Assembly: GCA_034659855.1 (NCBI GenBank)
Contig: JAYEIA010000311.1
Location: forward strand, 1 to 22,555
DNA length: 22,555 nucleotides
Reading direction: 5' to 3'
Origin: JAYEIA01 sp034659855
GTDB lineage: Bacteria; Bacteroidota; Bacteroidia; Bacteroidales; JAADGE01
The notes under the pieces were generated by a model. It had not been told where the DNA came from. It did not search any database and saw nothing but the letters and a program-made list of their open reading frames with translations. The number at the start of each line of letters is the position of its first letter. Position 1 is the stretch's first letter. The position numbers and the translations under genes were made by a program. Of this stretch, positions 7,370-14,996 are shown piece after piece.

Positions 7370-7377
7370 TAAATTTG
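7370..7377 (+). promoter_or_regulatory. -7 box TAAATTTG of the Rpn-type gene
   Basis: This is a perfect TAnnTTTG match, 19 nt before the ATG at 7397. Transcription would begin near 7383. No TTG or TTTG element is seen 18-21 nt upstream, so the promoter would be partial. Confidence 0.4.
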
Positions 7378-7396
7378 CAGTACAGAAATTACAAAC

Positions 7397-8464
7397 ATGA
7401 AAAACATACAACAAAATACAAACGAAACTGATTTTCTTGTAATTCCAAATCCGATTTATGATGTGGTTTTCAAGTATTTAATGGAAGATAATCAAAGTGC
7501 AAAAATTATTTTATCTACTTTAATAAACGAAAAGATAAAAAAACTGACCTTTGAACCCCTATCGCACACAGAAAAAATACAAGACCCAAAAACTGATAAA
7601 ATAATCAAACTTTTCCACTTGGATTTTACCGCAATAATAGAAAAACCTAACGGAAAAGAAGAACTGATAATGATTGAAATTCAGAAAGCTAACAAAGCAA
7701 ATGATATTTTCAGATTTAAACGATACATCAGTGCAAATTTTCAGAGAAAGCAAGAGGAAGAAATAATAAATCCACGCACACAAGCAGTAGAAAAAATAAA
7801 TAAACCGATAAGACTGATACCGATTTTTATTCTAAATTTCAGAATAGAAAACGAAGTAAATGATTTAATAATCAAAACAAACAGAGAAAAAATCGGGATA
7901 TTCAAAAAGAAAAGTCTGAAAAATGACAATGAATTTATTGATAATTTGAGTTTTGATATTTGGGTTATTCAACTTCCGAATTTGAAAAACATAGAGAAGA
8001 AAGATTATGAAAACGATGATTATAAAACAAAACTTTATTTGTTGCTCAAATTATTTGACCAAGAAGCTCAAAATAAAAACAATAAACACAGACTTCTAAT
8101 AATAAAGAAACTATTCCCAAAATTTTTGGAACGGGTAATAAATCGCTTAAAATCAGCCGATGCCGACAATCCCGATTTAGAAGAACAGATGAACGCCGAA
8201 GATGAATATTTGGCAGAACTAATAAAACGAGATAATGAAATTAGCTATTTTAAACAAGTATTAGAAAAGACAACAGGAGAATTAGAAAAGACAACAGGAG
8301 AATTAGAACATGAGAGAGAATTAAGAAAACAAAAAGACAAAGTCTTGGGAGAAAAAGACAAAATCATTATAGAATATGCCAAAACATTAAAAGACAAGGG
8401 CAAACCAACAGAAGAAATTAAAAAATTAACAAATCTATCAAAAGAAGTGATAGACAGCCTATAA
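7397..8464 (+). CDS. Rpn family / PD-(D/E)XK nuclease family transposase, 355 aa
   Basis: The N-terminal half carries the typical opening NPIYDVVFKYLMED and the nuclease core: Asp76 in LDFTA and Glu94-Ile-Gln96-Lys97 in IEIQKA, followed by RFKRYISANF. This is the pattern of the recombination-promoting nucleases (RpnA-like) and the transposase_31-type PD-(D/E)XK group. The second half is a charged coiled coil with an exact heptad duplication (LEKTTGE twice). It ends in a small helical tail, GKPTEEIKKLTNLSKEVIDSL, often found at the C-terminus of this family. The gene is intact. It lies alone between panC and the glycogen-synthase-like gene, is richer in AAA/AAT codons than its neighbours, and shows no flanking terminal inverted repeats. 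A recently acquired mobile or selfish gene is likely; activity is not shown. Confidence 0.88.
   Translation: MKNIQQNTNETDFLVIPNPIYDVVFKYLMEDNQSAKIILSTLINEKIKKLTFEPLSHTEKIQDPKTDKIIKLFHLDFTAIIEKPNGKEELIMIEIQKANKANDIFRFKRYISANFQRKQEEEIINPRTQAVEKINKPIRLIPIFILNFRIENEVNDLIIKTNREKIGIFKKKSLKNDNEFIDNLSFDIWVIQLPNLKNIEKKDYENDDYKTKLYLLLKLFDQEAQNKNNKHRLLIIKKLFPKFLERVINRLKSADADNPDLEEQMNAEDEYLAELIKRDNEISYFKQVLEKTTGELEKTTGELEHERELRKQKDKVLGEKDKIIIEYAKTLKDKGKPTEEIKKLTNLSKEVIDSL
8261..8302 (+). repeat. Tandem 21-bp repeat inside the Rpn coiled coil
   Basis: Two identical 21-bp units (8261-8281 and 8282-8302), followed by 6 nt of a third, encode LEKTTGE twice. The repeat length is exactly one heptad of the coiled coil, so copy-number change by slippage would keep both frame and helix register. 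Confidence 0.9.
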
Positions 8465-8805
8465 CCTTTAAAATTCAGAGATATGAAAGGAGTAAACTAA
8501 CCGCCCTAAAAGAATTTTTTTTCGCAAGTCAAGAGATTTTACCCTATACGACAAGCTAACAGGGTAAACTTGGACAGAAACGATAAAAAAAATTAAAGTC
8601 TTTTTAACCCTATAATCTATTTTATAAGCGGTATAAACAATAAAGTTAGATTTGATAATTGAATCGACCTGAAACATTATCTAATGCTCTTTTATGGTAA
8701 ATAGCCAAAAAATTATTAAATTTGTGGCTTAGAAACAAAAGTCTGAAAGTATAAGACTCAAATCCATTCACGAACTCAGCAAAATTTCCTTACAAATATT
8801 TTATC
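8465..8805. other. Non-coding region upstream of the glycogen-synthase-like gene
   Basis: There is no gene. An 8-bp stem tttaccct/agggtaaa (8538-8545 with 8561-8568; 15-nt loop) lies about 75 nt after the Rpn stop. A TAAATTTG box at 8717-8724 is a plausible -7 element for the gene at 8806, giving a leader of about 75 nt, but the -33 position is not convincing. The small minus-strand frame across 8468-8677 looks like chance. Confidence 0.5.
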
Positions 8806-9615
8806 ATGGAAAATAAAAATATTCTTTTCGTATCACAAGAAATAACCCCCTACCTACCGGAAAGTCCAATGTCAAATCTTACCCGTTTTCTTCCTCAAGC
8901 GATTCAGGAAGGAGGCAATGAGGTAAGAGTATTTATGCCAAGATACGGCAAAGTTAATGAAAGAAGAAATAAGCTCCATGAGGTTATCCGACTTTCAGGA
9001 ATGAATCTTATCATCGATGATTTGGATCACTCGCTAATCATCAAGGTAGCATCTATTCAGGCGGCCAGAATGCAGGTTTATTTTATCGATAACGAAGAGT
9101 ATTTCAAAAGAAAACTTGTAGTAACTGACAAAAACGGAGATTACTTTGATGATAATGACGAACGAATGATATTTTTCGGGAGAGGTGTTTTGGAAACGGT
9201 AAAAAAACTTCGATGGACTCCCGATTTGGTCCATTGTCACGGCTGGATGTCTGCTTTAGTTCCGCTTTTTACAAAAACAATGTATAAAGATGACCCGCTG
9301 TTTGAAGAAGCAAAAGTAATTTACTCCATATACAGTAAAGGCTTTGATAATAAGTTTGATGCTTCTTTTAAGAAAAAAATTTTATCAGACGACTTAAAAG
9401 AGAATCACATCAAAGATTTTGAAGATTTAGATTATGCTGCCCTTACCGAACTCGCTCTAAAATTTTCTGACGGCGTAATTATTGGCGACGAAGAAGTTGA
9501 ACCCGAAATATTGGAAATTGCAAAAAAATCAGGCCTACCCATACTTGAGTACCAAGGAGAAGAAGACTACGAAAAAGCATATTCCGATTTTTATCAACAG
9601 ATTATAGGAGAATAA
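8806..9615 (+). CDS. Glycogen/starch synthase catalytic-domain-like protein, short form (GT5 N-terminal domain)
   Basis: The protein resembles the N-terminal Rossmann half of GT5 glycogen synthase: ILFVSQEITPY, GGNEVRVFMPRYG and the PDLVHCHGWMSALVPLF block (about 140-156). It is only 269 residues, where true GlgA has about 470, so the second, nucleotide-sugar-binding half is absent. The substrate loop usually written KTGGL is replaced by PESPMSNL. It is therefore probably not an ordinary glycogen synthase. Short versions like this are, from memory, common in Bacteroidales next to panC, DUF4270 and glmS. It is likely transcribed with the DUF4270 gene 53 nt downstream. It has no signal peptide, so it should be cytoplasmic. 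The role is unknown; the family call is good. Confidence 0.85.
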   Translation: MENKNILFVSQEITPYLPESPMSNLTRFLPQAIQEGGNEVRVFMPRYGKVNERRNKLHEVIRLSGMNLIIDDLDHSLIIKVASIQAARMQVYFIDNEEYFKRKLVVTDKNGDYFDDNDERMIFFGRGVLETVKKLRWTPDLVHCHGWMSALVPLFTKTMYKDDPLFEEAKVIYSIYSKGFDNKFDASFKKKILSDDLKENHIKDFEDLDYAALTELALKFSDGVIIGDEEVEPEILEIAKKSGLPILEYQGEEDYEKAYSDFYQQIIGE

Positions 9616-9668
9616 AACAAAATGATTAGTTTTGCGTTCGAAATACGTAAATCTAATATTTTACTTTA

Positions 9669-10949
9669 ATGTACAAAACTAAAAGTTTATTCGTCTTATT
9701 ATTCTTTAGCCTGACAATCATTTTTTCGTGTAATGAAAAATCTGATGTAGGATTATCCGTAATTCCTAAAAACAGGCAGTTAAATTTGCAAATTACCGAT
9801 ACATTTACCCTTAACAGCTATTCGCAATTAATGGATTCTGTATCAGGAAGCGGCGGCTCAAAACTTCTTATAGGAAACTATACCGACCCCATATTTGGAA
9901 ATACGCAAGCCCATTCTGCCGTTCAGTTTACTAAAAGCGGGACCTCATACCTTCACGACAGTATCCCGGCAGACTCTGTATATATTTACCTTTCATATAC
10001 CGAAGATGAGCCAAGAGCGTACGGCGACAGCACTATAGAACAAACCATTAATGTCTATCGTTTAACCGAAAACCTTCAGCACGACAGCTCCTACAATGCA
10101 ACTAAACCTGTTGGAGAACTGCATGATAACGAACTCATGGGCTCGGTTACCGTATCTACAGCATACAATCCCGACTCCCTCATCAGAATAAAGCTCGATG
10201 ATTCTTGGGCTGACTATTTGACTAAGGCAGAAGATTCAACCGTGTATGAGTACGGCGAGGACTTCAGAGCATACTTTAACGGGGTAGTACTGACTACAGC
10301 CGGAGGTGCTGATGCCTCAATTATTTCTTTAAACCTGAATTCAGAATCTTTGCTGAAGGTATATTATCACCACGAATCTGATGCTGACTCGGCAAGAGAA
10401 GCCCTATTCCCCATTGACAGTTATTGTGCCAGACTGAATATGTTTGAGCATGACTACAGCGGAACGCCGGCTCAAAATCAATTACAAAACCCCGAAAGCC
10501 ACGGAGATTCTTTGGTTTATATTCAGGGAATGAACGGTTTAAGGCTCAAAGTAGATATTCCGCATTTAACTCAATTGATTCCGGAAGGAAATATTGCAGT
10601 GCACCGGGCAGAGATTGTACTTGAGACAGCACCGGAAGAGCAATCCGGAGAGAGCATATATCCGGCTTCCCCCCATATGTTAATCAGTGCTGTAGGACCG
10701 GATGGAGAATATCTTCTTTTACAAGACTATTTAAATGAATCCGGATACGGAAATGTGGCGTACAATGACATTAACCAGTACCGTTTTGATGTGGCCTTTT
10801 ATATTCAACAAATACTAAGAGGAACAGCGACAAACAACGGATTTTATATATTTACAAGTGCCGGAAGTCAAAAATTTTACCGCACGGTTATTAAAGGGCC
10901 GCAACACAGTTCTCCCTTGCGATTGATCTTAACGTACTCACACTTATAA
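9669..10949 (+). CDS. DUF4270 domain lipoprotein, 426 aa
   Basis: The N-terminus is a lipoprotein signal peptide with the lipid cysteine at 21 (TIIFSC, then NEKSDVGLSVIP). The mature part matches the DUF4270 family by its opening IPKNRQLNLQITDTF and by LLIGNYTDPIFGNTQAHSAVQF near 68-89. It is predicted to be a beta-rich surface or periplasm-facing protein. The function is unknown, though it sits between the glycogen-synthase-like gene and glmS. A small hairpin gaacaa-tcctta-ttgttc (10958-10975) follows the stop without a T run, so read-through to glmS is possible. Confidence 0.9.
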   Translation: MYKTKSLFVLLFFSLTIIFSCNEKSDVGLSVIPKNRQLNLQITDTFTLNSYSQLMDSVSGSGGSKLLIGNYTDPIFGNTQAHSAVQFTKSGTSYLHDSIPADSVYIYLSYTEDEPRAYGDSTIEQTINVYRLTENLQHDSSYNATKPVGELHDNELMGSVTVSTAYNPDSLIRIKLDDSWADYLTKAEDSTVYEYGEDFRAYFNGVVLTTAGGADASIISLNLNSESLLKVYYHHESDADSAREALFPIDSYCARLNMFEHDYSGTPAQNQLQNPESHGDSLVYIQGMNGLRLKVDIPHLTQLIPEGNIAVHRAEIVLETAPEEQSGESIYPASPHMLISAVGPDGEYLLLQDYLNESGYGNVAYNDINQYRFDVAFYIQQILRGTATNNGFYIFTSAGSQKFYRTVIKGPQHSSPLRLILTYSHL

Positions 10950-11024
10950 AATATAAAGAACAATCCTTATTGTTCAAATTACAGTATAGTAAAATCACAA
11001 AATATAATTTTTTATAAAATATAA

Positions 11025-11092
11025 ATTAACAATATGGTATTAACTAACAATAATTTGTTAATATTTGTCGTTGTACGTTAAATATTGTTAAT
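11025..11092. promoter_or_regulatory. Cluster of TTAACAAT palindromic sites upstream of glmS
   Basis: ATTAACAATAT (11025-11035) is the exact reverse complement of ATATTGTTAAT (11082-11092). Between them lies TAACAATAATTTGTTA (11045-11060), a 6-bp inverted repeat of the same core. Four half-sites with the core TTGTTA (or its complement) thus lie within 68 nt, 16-83 nt before the glmS ATG. This looks like an operator for a dimeric regulator or a base-paired leader. No clear -7 box was found. Confidence 0.5.
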
Positions 11093-11107
11093 ATAAAACG
11101 CAAGTTT

Positions 11108-12943
11108 ATGTGTGGAATTATTGGTTACATCGGGAAAAGAAATGCATATCCTATTCTGATAAAAGGACTTAAACGACTGGAGTACAGAGGGTATGACTCT
11201 ACCGGGATTGCATTGATTAACGGAACAACTGAAATTCATAAAACAAAAGGAAAAGTTTCCGATTTGGAAAAGACTTTAGCCGGAAAGAATCTCAGCGGAC
11301 GCATAGGAATTGGGCATACTCGCTGGGCTACTCACGGGGAACCTAATGACATCAATGCACATCCGCATTTATCTCAAAACGGAAAGTTTATAGTTATTCA
11401 CAACGGGATTATCGAAAATTATGACCGCCTGAAGAGACGTTTAAAAGACCGCGGATATAAATTCAAAAGTGAAACCGATACCGAGGTTTTGGCCAATCTG
11501 ATTGAATATATTTATCTTAAGGGGGAAACGGATGCAGAAATAGCTGTTCGCTTGGCCCTGTCAAAGGTTGTCGGTGCATACGGCTTAGTTGTTATTGCTA
11601 AAGATGAGCCGGATAAACTTATTGCGGCACGCAAAGGGAGCCCGTTGGTTATAGGCATTGGTGATGATGAGTATTTGGTAGCCTCAGATGCTACCCCCAT
11701 TGTTGAGCACACAAAAAGTGTTATCTATTTAAATAACGACAATATTGCGGTTATTAAAGAAAATGAATTAACCCTCAAAACGATTGAAAATGACAAACTT
11801 GAACCCAACGTTCAGCAACTGTCTTTAGATATTGGTGAAATTGAAAAAAACGGCTATGACCATTTCATGCTTAAAGAAATTTTTGAACAGCCCAACTCAA
11901 TTGCAGATACATTCAGAGGGCGTATATCCCCCGACAGAGACGAAATAAGATTGGGCGGACTGATAGATGTTATGCCAAAATTACTTACTGCGCGAAGGAT
12001 CTTAATTGTGGGTTGCGGTACATCCTGGCATGCCGGACTTGTAGCAGAGTACCTTATAGAGGATATCGCACGAATACCCGTAGAAGTTGAATACGGGTCG
12101 GAATTCAGATACAGAAACCCTGTCCTTTATGAAGATGACATCGTAATAGCCATCAGCCAAAGCGGAGAAACAGCCGATACACTGGCTGCCGTGCAGATGG
12201 CCAAAGAAGCCGGAACAACCGTTTTGGGTATATGCAATGTAGTCGGTTCTTCAATTCCGAGAGAGACTGATGCGGGTGTATATACACACGCCGGGTCTGA
12301 AATTGGTGTGGCTTCCACAAAAGCGTTCACGGCACAAGTAACCGTTCTTACGATGATAGCCATAATGCTCGGTTATAAGAAAGGGGAGATTAGTGAAAAG
12401 AAATACAAAGAGTTGATAGCCGAATTGATAGCCATTCCCGATAAAATTGCATCACTTCTGAAGTATGCTGACCAATACAACGCTATTTCATACCTGTATA
12501 AAGATGCCACAAACTTCCTGTACTTAGGCCGAGGATACTTTTTTCCGGTAGCTTTGGAGGGAGCTCTAAAACTAAAGGAAATTTCATATATCCACGCCGA
12601 GGGATACCCTGCTGCTGAAATGAAGCACGGACCTATTGCCCTGATAGACGAAAATATGCCGGTAGTTGTTATAGCGACAAAAGATAAGTCATACGATAAA
12701 ATTGTGACTAATATACAAGAGATAAAAGCCCGAAAAGGGAAAGTTATTGCTGTTGTATCGGAAGGAGATACGGTAATCAATGAAATGGCCGACCATGTAT
12801 TAGAAGTCCCGGCTGCTCATGAGGCCTTGGCTCCGCTTCTTACTGTAGTTCCTCTGCAAATGCTTTCGTATTATATTGCAGTTCTGAGAGGTTGTAATGT
12901 AGATCAACCCAGAAACCTTGCGAAGTCGGTTACTGTTGAATAA
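11108..12943 (+). CDS. glmS: Glutamine--fructose-6-phosphate aminotransferase (isomerizing)
   Basis: GlmS makes glucosamine-6-phosphate from fructose-6-phosphate and glutamine, the first step to UDP-GlcNAc for peptidoglycan and other envelope sugars. The N-terminal glutaminase domain begins MCGIIGYIG, with the catalytic Cys2 exposed after Met removal, and includes TRWATHG (71-77). Two SIS sugar-isomerase domains follow, with GCGTSWHAG (302-310) and SQSGET (350-355). The protein ends in the usual DQPRNLAKSVTVE. Length is 611, as in the family. It has a palindrome-rich upstream region and its own terminator. No glmS-ribozyme-like leader was recognised. Confidence 0.98.
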   Translation: MCGIIGYIGKRNAYPILIKGLKRLEYRGYDSTGIALINGTTEIHKTKGKVSDLEKTLAGKNLSGRIGIGHTRWATHGEPNDINAHPHLSQNGKFIVIHNGIIENYDRLKRRLKDRGYKFKSETDTEVLANLIEYIYLKGETDAEIAVRLALSKVVGAYGLVVIAKDEPDKLIAARKGSPLVIGIGDDEYLVASDATPIVEHTKSVIYLNNDNIAVIKENELTLKTIENDKLEPNVQQLSLDIGEIEKNGYDHFMLKEIFEQPNSIADTFRGRISPDRDEIRLGGLIDVMPKLLTARRILIVGCGTSWHAGLVAEYLIEDIARIPVEVEYGSEFRYRNPVLYEDDIVIAISQSGETADTLAAVQMAKEAGTTVLGICNVVGSSIPRETDAGVYTHAGSEIGVASTKAFTAQVTVLTMIAIMLGYKKGEISEKKYKELIAELIAIPDKIASLLKYADQYNAISYLYKDATNFLYLGRGYFFPVALEGALKLKEISYIHAEGYPAAEMKHGPIALIDENMPVVVIATKDKSYDKIVTNIQEIKARKGKVIAVVSEGDTVINEMADHVLEVPAAHEALAPLLTVVPLQMLSYYIAVLRGCNVDQPRNLAKSVTVE

Positions 12944-12980
12944 TTGCCTCAATATTCGGCAACCAAGCAAATACTTTATC

Positions 12981-13017
12981 GAAGAAATGGAATTAATTTT
13001 CATTTCTTCTTTTTTTA
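12981..13017 (+). terminator. Intrinsic terminator of glmS
   Basis: A 9-bp stem (gaagaaatg 12981-12989 with catttcttc 13001-13009) has an 11-nt loop and is followed by a T run through 13017, 38 nt after the glmS stop. Confidence 0.8.
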
Positions 13018-13495
13018 TTTTGGCTATAGCCTTTATTTTCTACAAGCCCCATTCATAGAGCATCATACTACCTCTTCGATAGTATTTATTACTGAATATA
13101 ATGCTAATTAGTTTCAATCCGCGAAACACTTTCAATGGTTCGGTACATTTTTATAAATAATTAATTATCAGCAATATAACAAATTACATCAAATTATCTA
13201 ACGGACTCGATTTTAGACGCTTTGAGGTGCAAGCACGCTCAAAGGTCAAAAATTTAACGAACTATTAACTTTAGTATTCAGTTTAAAAAGGTACAAAGTT
13301 GAAAGCTTATAAAGGTAAGATACGGAATATCATCACTTTGACTAAAATCATTTGGCTTTATTAAAGTTTTGATATTAAGTTATTTACACCTTTAACTTTA
13401 AAAACTTTATACTCTATAGGCTGCACATAGTTGAGTAAAAAAACTCAGATTGCCCATAAATTTTGGCCGGCTATAATGAAGCCCAAGATTTTAAC
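13018..13495. other. Non-coding region between glmS and susD ends
   Basis: No gene is seen. Two structured places stand out. A compact hairpin at 13217-13247 has stem ctttgag/ctcaaag (13220-13226, 13238-13244), inner gtg-caag-cac and outer gac/gtc. A two-tier fold at 13362-13409 has outer taaagtttt/aaaacttta and inner aagtta/taactt. Neither has a clear promoter. The region lies between two convergent terminators, so transcription would have to start within it. Confidence 0.45.
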
Positions 13496-13528
13496 GTAAA
13501 AAAAGAAGCTGTCTCTCGACAGCTTCTT
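13496..13528 (-). terminator. Intrinsic terminator of susC-susD
   Basis: A perfect 11-bp stem (aagaagctgtc 13503-13513 with 13518-13528) and a 4-nt loop are followed on the minus strand by a run of seven T. It lies about 24 nt after the susD stop. Confidence 0.9.
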
Positions 13529-13551
13529 ATATAATAAATATTTAAGACTGT

Positions 13552-14982
13552 TTAGTTAACATCCCAGAATATTTTAGTCATTAACTGATCACCACCAATT
13601 GCTGATGAAGCAGCGTCATAATTTGTTGAATTAAGCGTTTGCTCATTAACAGGATAGGTAAAACGTGTAGCAGGGTCTCCGCCTGTTACAGCATCAGTTA
13701 CTGTATTAAGAGTCGGTTGATCTAATCTTCTCCACTCTGTATAAGCAACTAAACCTCTGGTATAAAAAGCAATGTATGCTTGTTCACCAATAGCCTCTTG
13801 CCATGTAGCATAGCCGTCGAAAGGAGCATCATCAGTCAAATAATCAGCAGCACCTTCTGTTCCCCAGAAATCAAATGAAGCAGTTACAGCCAGGCCATAG
13901 GCCTCTTCGGCAGTTTGACCTACGTCCCAAGTTCGGGCAGCAGCTTCAGCAATATAAAACTGGACCTCATCATAAGTCAGTAAAATACCCGGGAAAGTTG
14001 CTGATTGTATATAATCATTGATGTGAGTATATGATGCAAACGCAGAAGATTCTCCGTTAATTCCACCAACATAAGACTCCATATTTTGAGCAAAATAATT
14101 TGCTCGTCTTGGGTCATCAAGGTTATTCATCATATCAACGATAGTTCTTGAAGCAACAAAGTCACTTCTACCACTCAATACTAAATCTTCGTGTAATGGA
14201 TTAGTATTAGGCACATTAGACATGTATGCAAATAATGCATTGTCTGCTCCTGAAGTAAATACACCGTCAGCAACAGCATCTTCAGCATTAGATTGTGCAG
14301 TAGATTCATCTATATCAGCTAAGTTAATAGCCAATTTTAATTTCAATGAATTACCGAAAGCAACCCATGCAGCTGTATTTCCGCCATAAATGATATCAGC
14401 ATCGGGAAATGACGGTTCACTATCGTCCATCGAAGCCAATGCAGCATTTATTCTTATTAATAAATCAGCATAAATACCGGCAGCATCATCATAAACAGGA
14501 CTAATGATTTCAGCATCCAAAGCTTCAGTGTATGGAACGTCGCCGAATACATTGACCAAATTTTGGTAAGAATAAATATTCAACAGCTCAATAATAGCCA
14601 ATTTATTGGCTTTTTGAGCTTCCGTTTCCTGTCCAACTAAAGCATCCTCAGAAATCAAAGTCGTAGCTTCATCCAAAGGCTTCATTACATTTCTGTAATA
14701 TGCTCTATAGATTTGCTCCGGGATATTTCTGTTAACAACATCAAACTGCTCCTCATTAAGATAAGTCGTCTCAGTCCAATATTGTGCAGAAAGTTTCCAA
14801 ATATTCCAGTTTACGTTCGTACTTGAGAGTTGATCAGACAACTCTTTTTGAGCTTGAGTAAAAAGATACTCTCCCTCAACATCAGTCGGGTTTTTCTCGT
14901 TCGTGTTAAACGCTTCGAAATTCTCTGTGCAGGAAAACCCGAAGAAAACCACTAATAAAATTAACAAATATTTTGTCTTCAT
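13552..14982 (-). CDS. SusD/RagB-family nutrient-binding outer-membrane lipoprotein, 476 aa
   Basis: SusD-type lipoproteins sit on the cell surface as the lid of a SusC transporter and capture glycans, peptides or similar ligands. The signal peptide ends in FGFSC with the lipid cysteine at 18. NEKNPTDV, LFTQAQKELSDQL and the helical (TPR-like) pattern that follows, with IPEQIYRAYYRNVMKPLDEA, fit the SusD-like_2 branch (PF12771 type, recognised by eye). The end ITKIFWDVN-like tail (LMTKIFWDVN) is also usual. It follows susC by 14 nt and shares its promoter and terminator. No glycoside hydrolase, peptidase or sensor gene accompanies the pair, so the substrate cannot be guessed from context. Confidence 0.93.
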   Translation of the reverse strand: MKTKYLLILLVVFFGFSCTENFEAFNTNEKNPTDVEGEYLFTQAQKELSDQLSSTNVNWNIWKLSAQYWTETTYLNEEQFDVVNRNIPEQIYRAYYRNVMKPLDEATTLISEDALVGQETEAQKANKLAIIELLNIYSYQNLVNVFGDVPYTEALDAEIISPVYDDAAGIYADLLIRINAALASMDDSEPSFPDADIIYGGNTAAWVAFGNSLKLKLAINLADIDESTAQSNAEDAVADGVFTSGADNALFAYMSNVPNTNPLHEDLVLSGRSDFVASRTIVDMMNNLDDPRRANYFAQNMESYVGGINGESSAFASYTHINDYIQSATFPGILLTYDEVQFYIAEAAARTWDVGQTAEEAYGLAVTASFDFWGTEGAADYLTDDAPFDGYATWQEAIGEQAYIAFYTRGLVAYTEWRRLDQPTLNTVTDAVTGGDPATRFTYPVNEQTLNSTNYDAASSAIGGDQLMTKIFWDVN

Positions 14983-14996
14983 AGTTATATCCTTAT

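Noticed and set aside
8468..8677. 69-codon minus-strand frame after the Rpn gene
   Set aside because: No start signal, no recognisable composition or motif; AT-rich chance frame in non-coding DNA.
12373..12780. 135-codon minus-strand open frame
   Set aside because: Antisense shadow of glmS, whose motifs are unbroken through the region.
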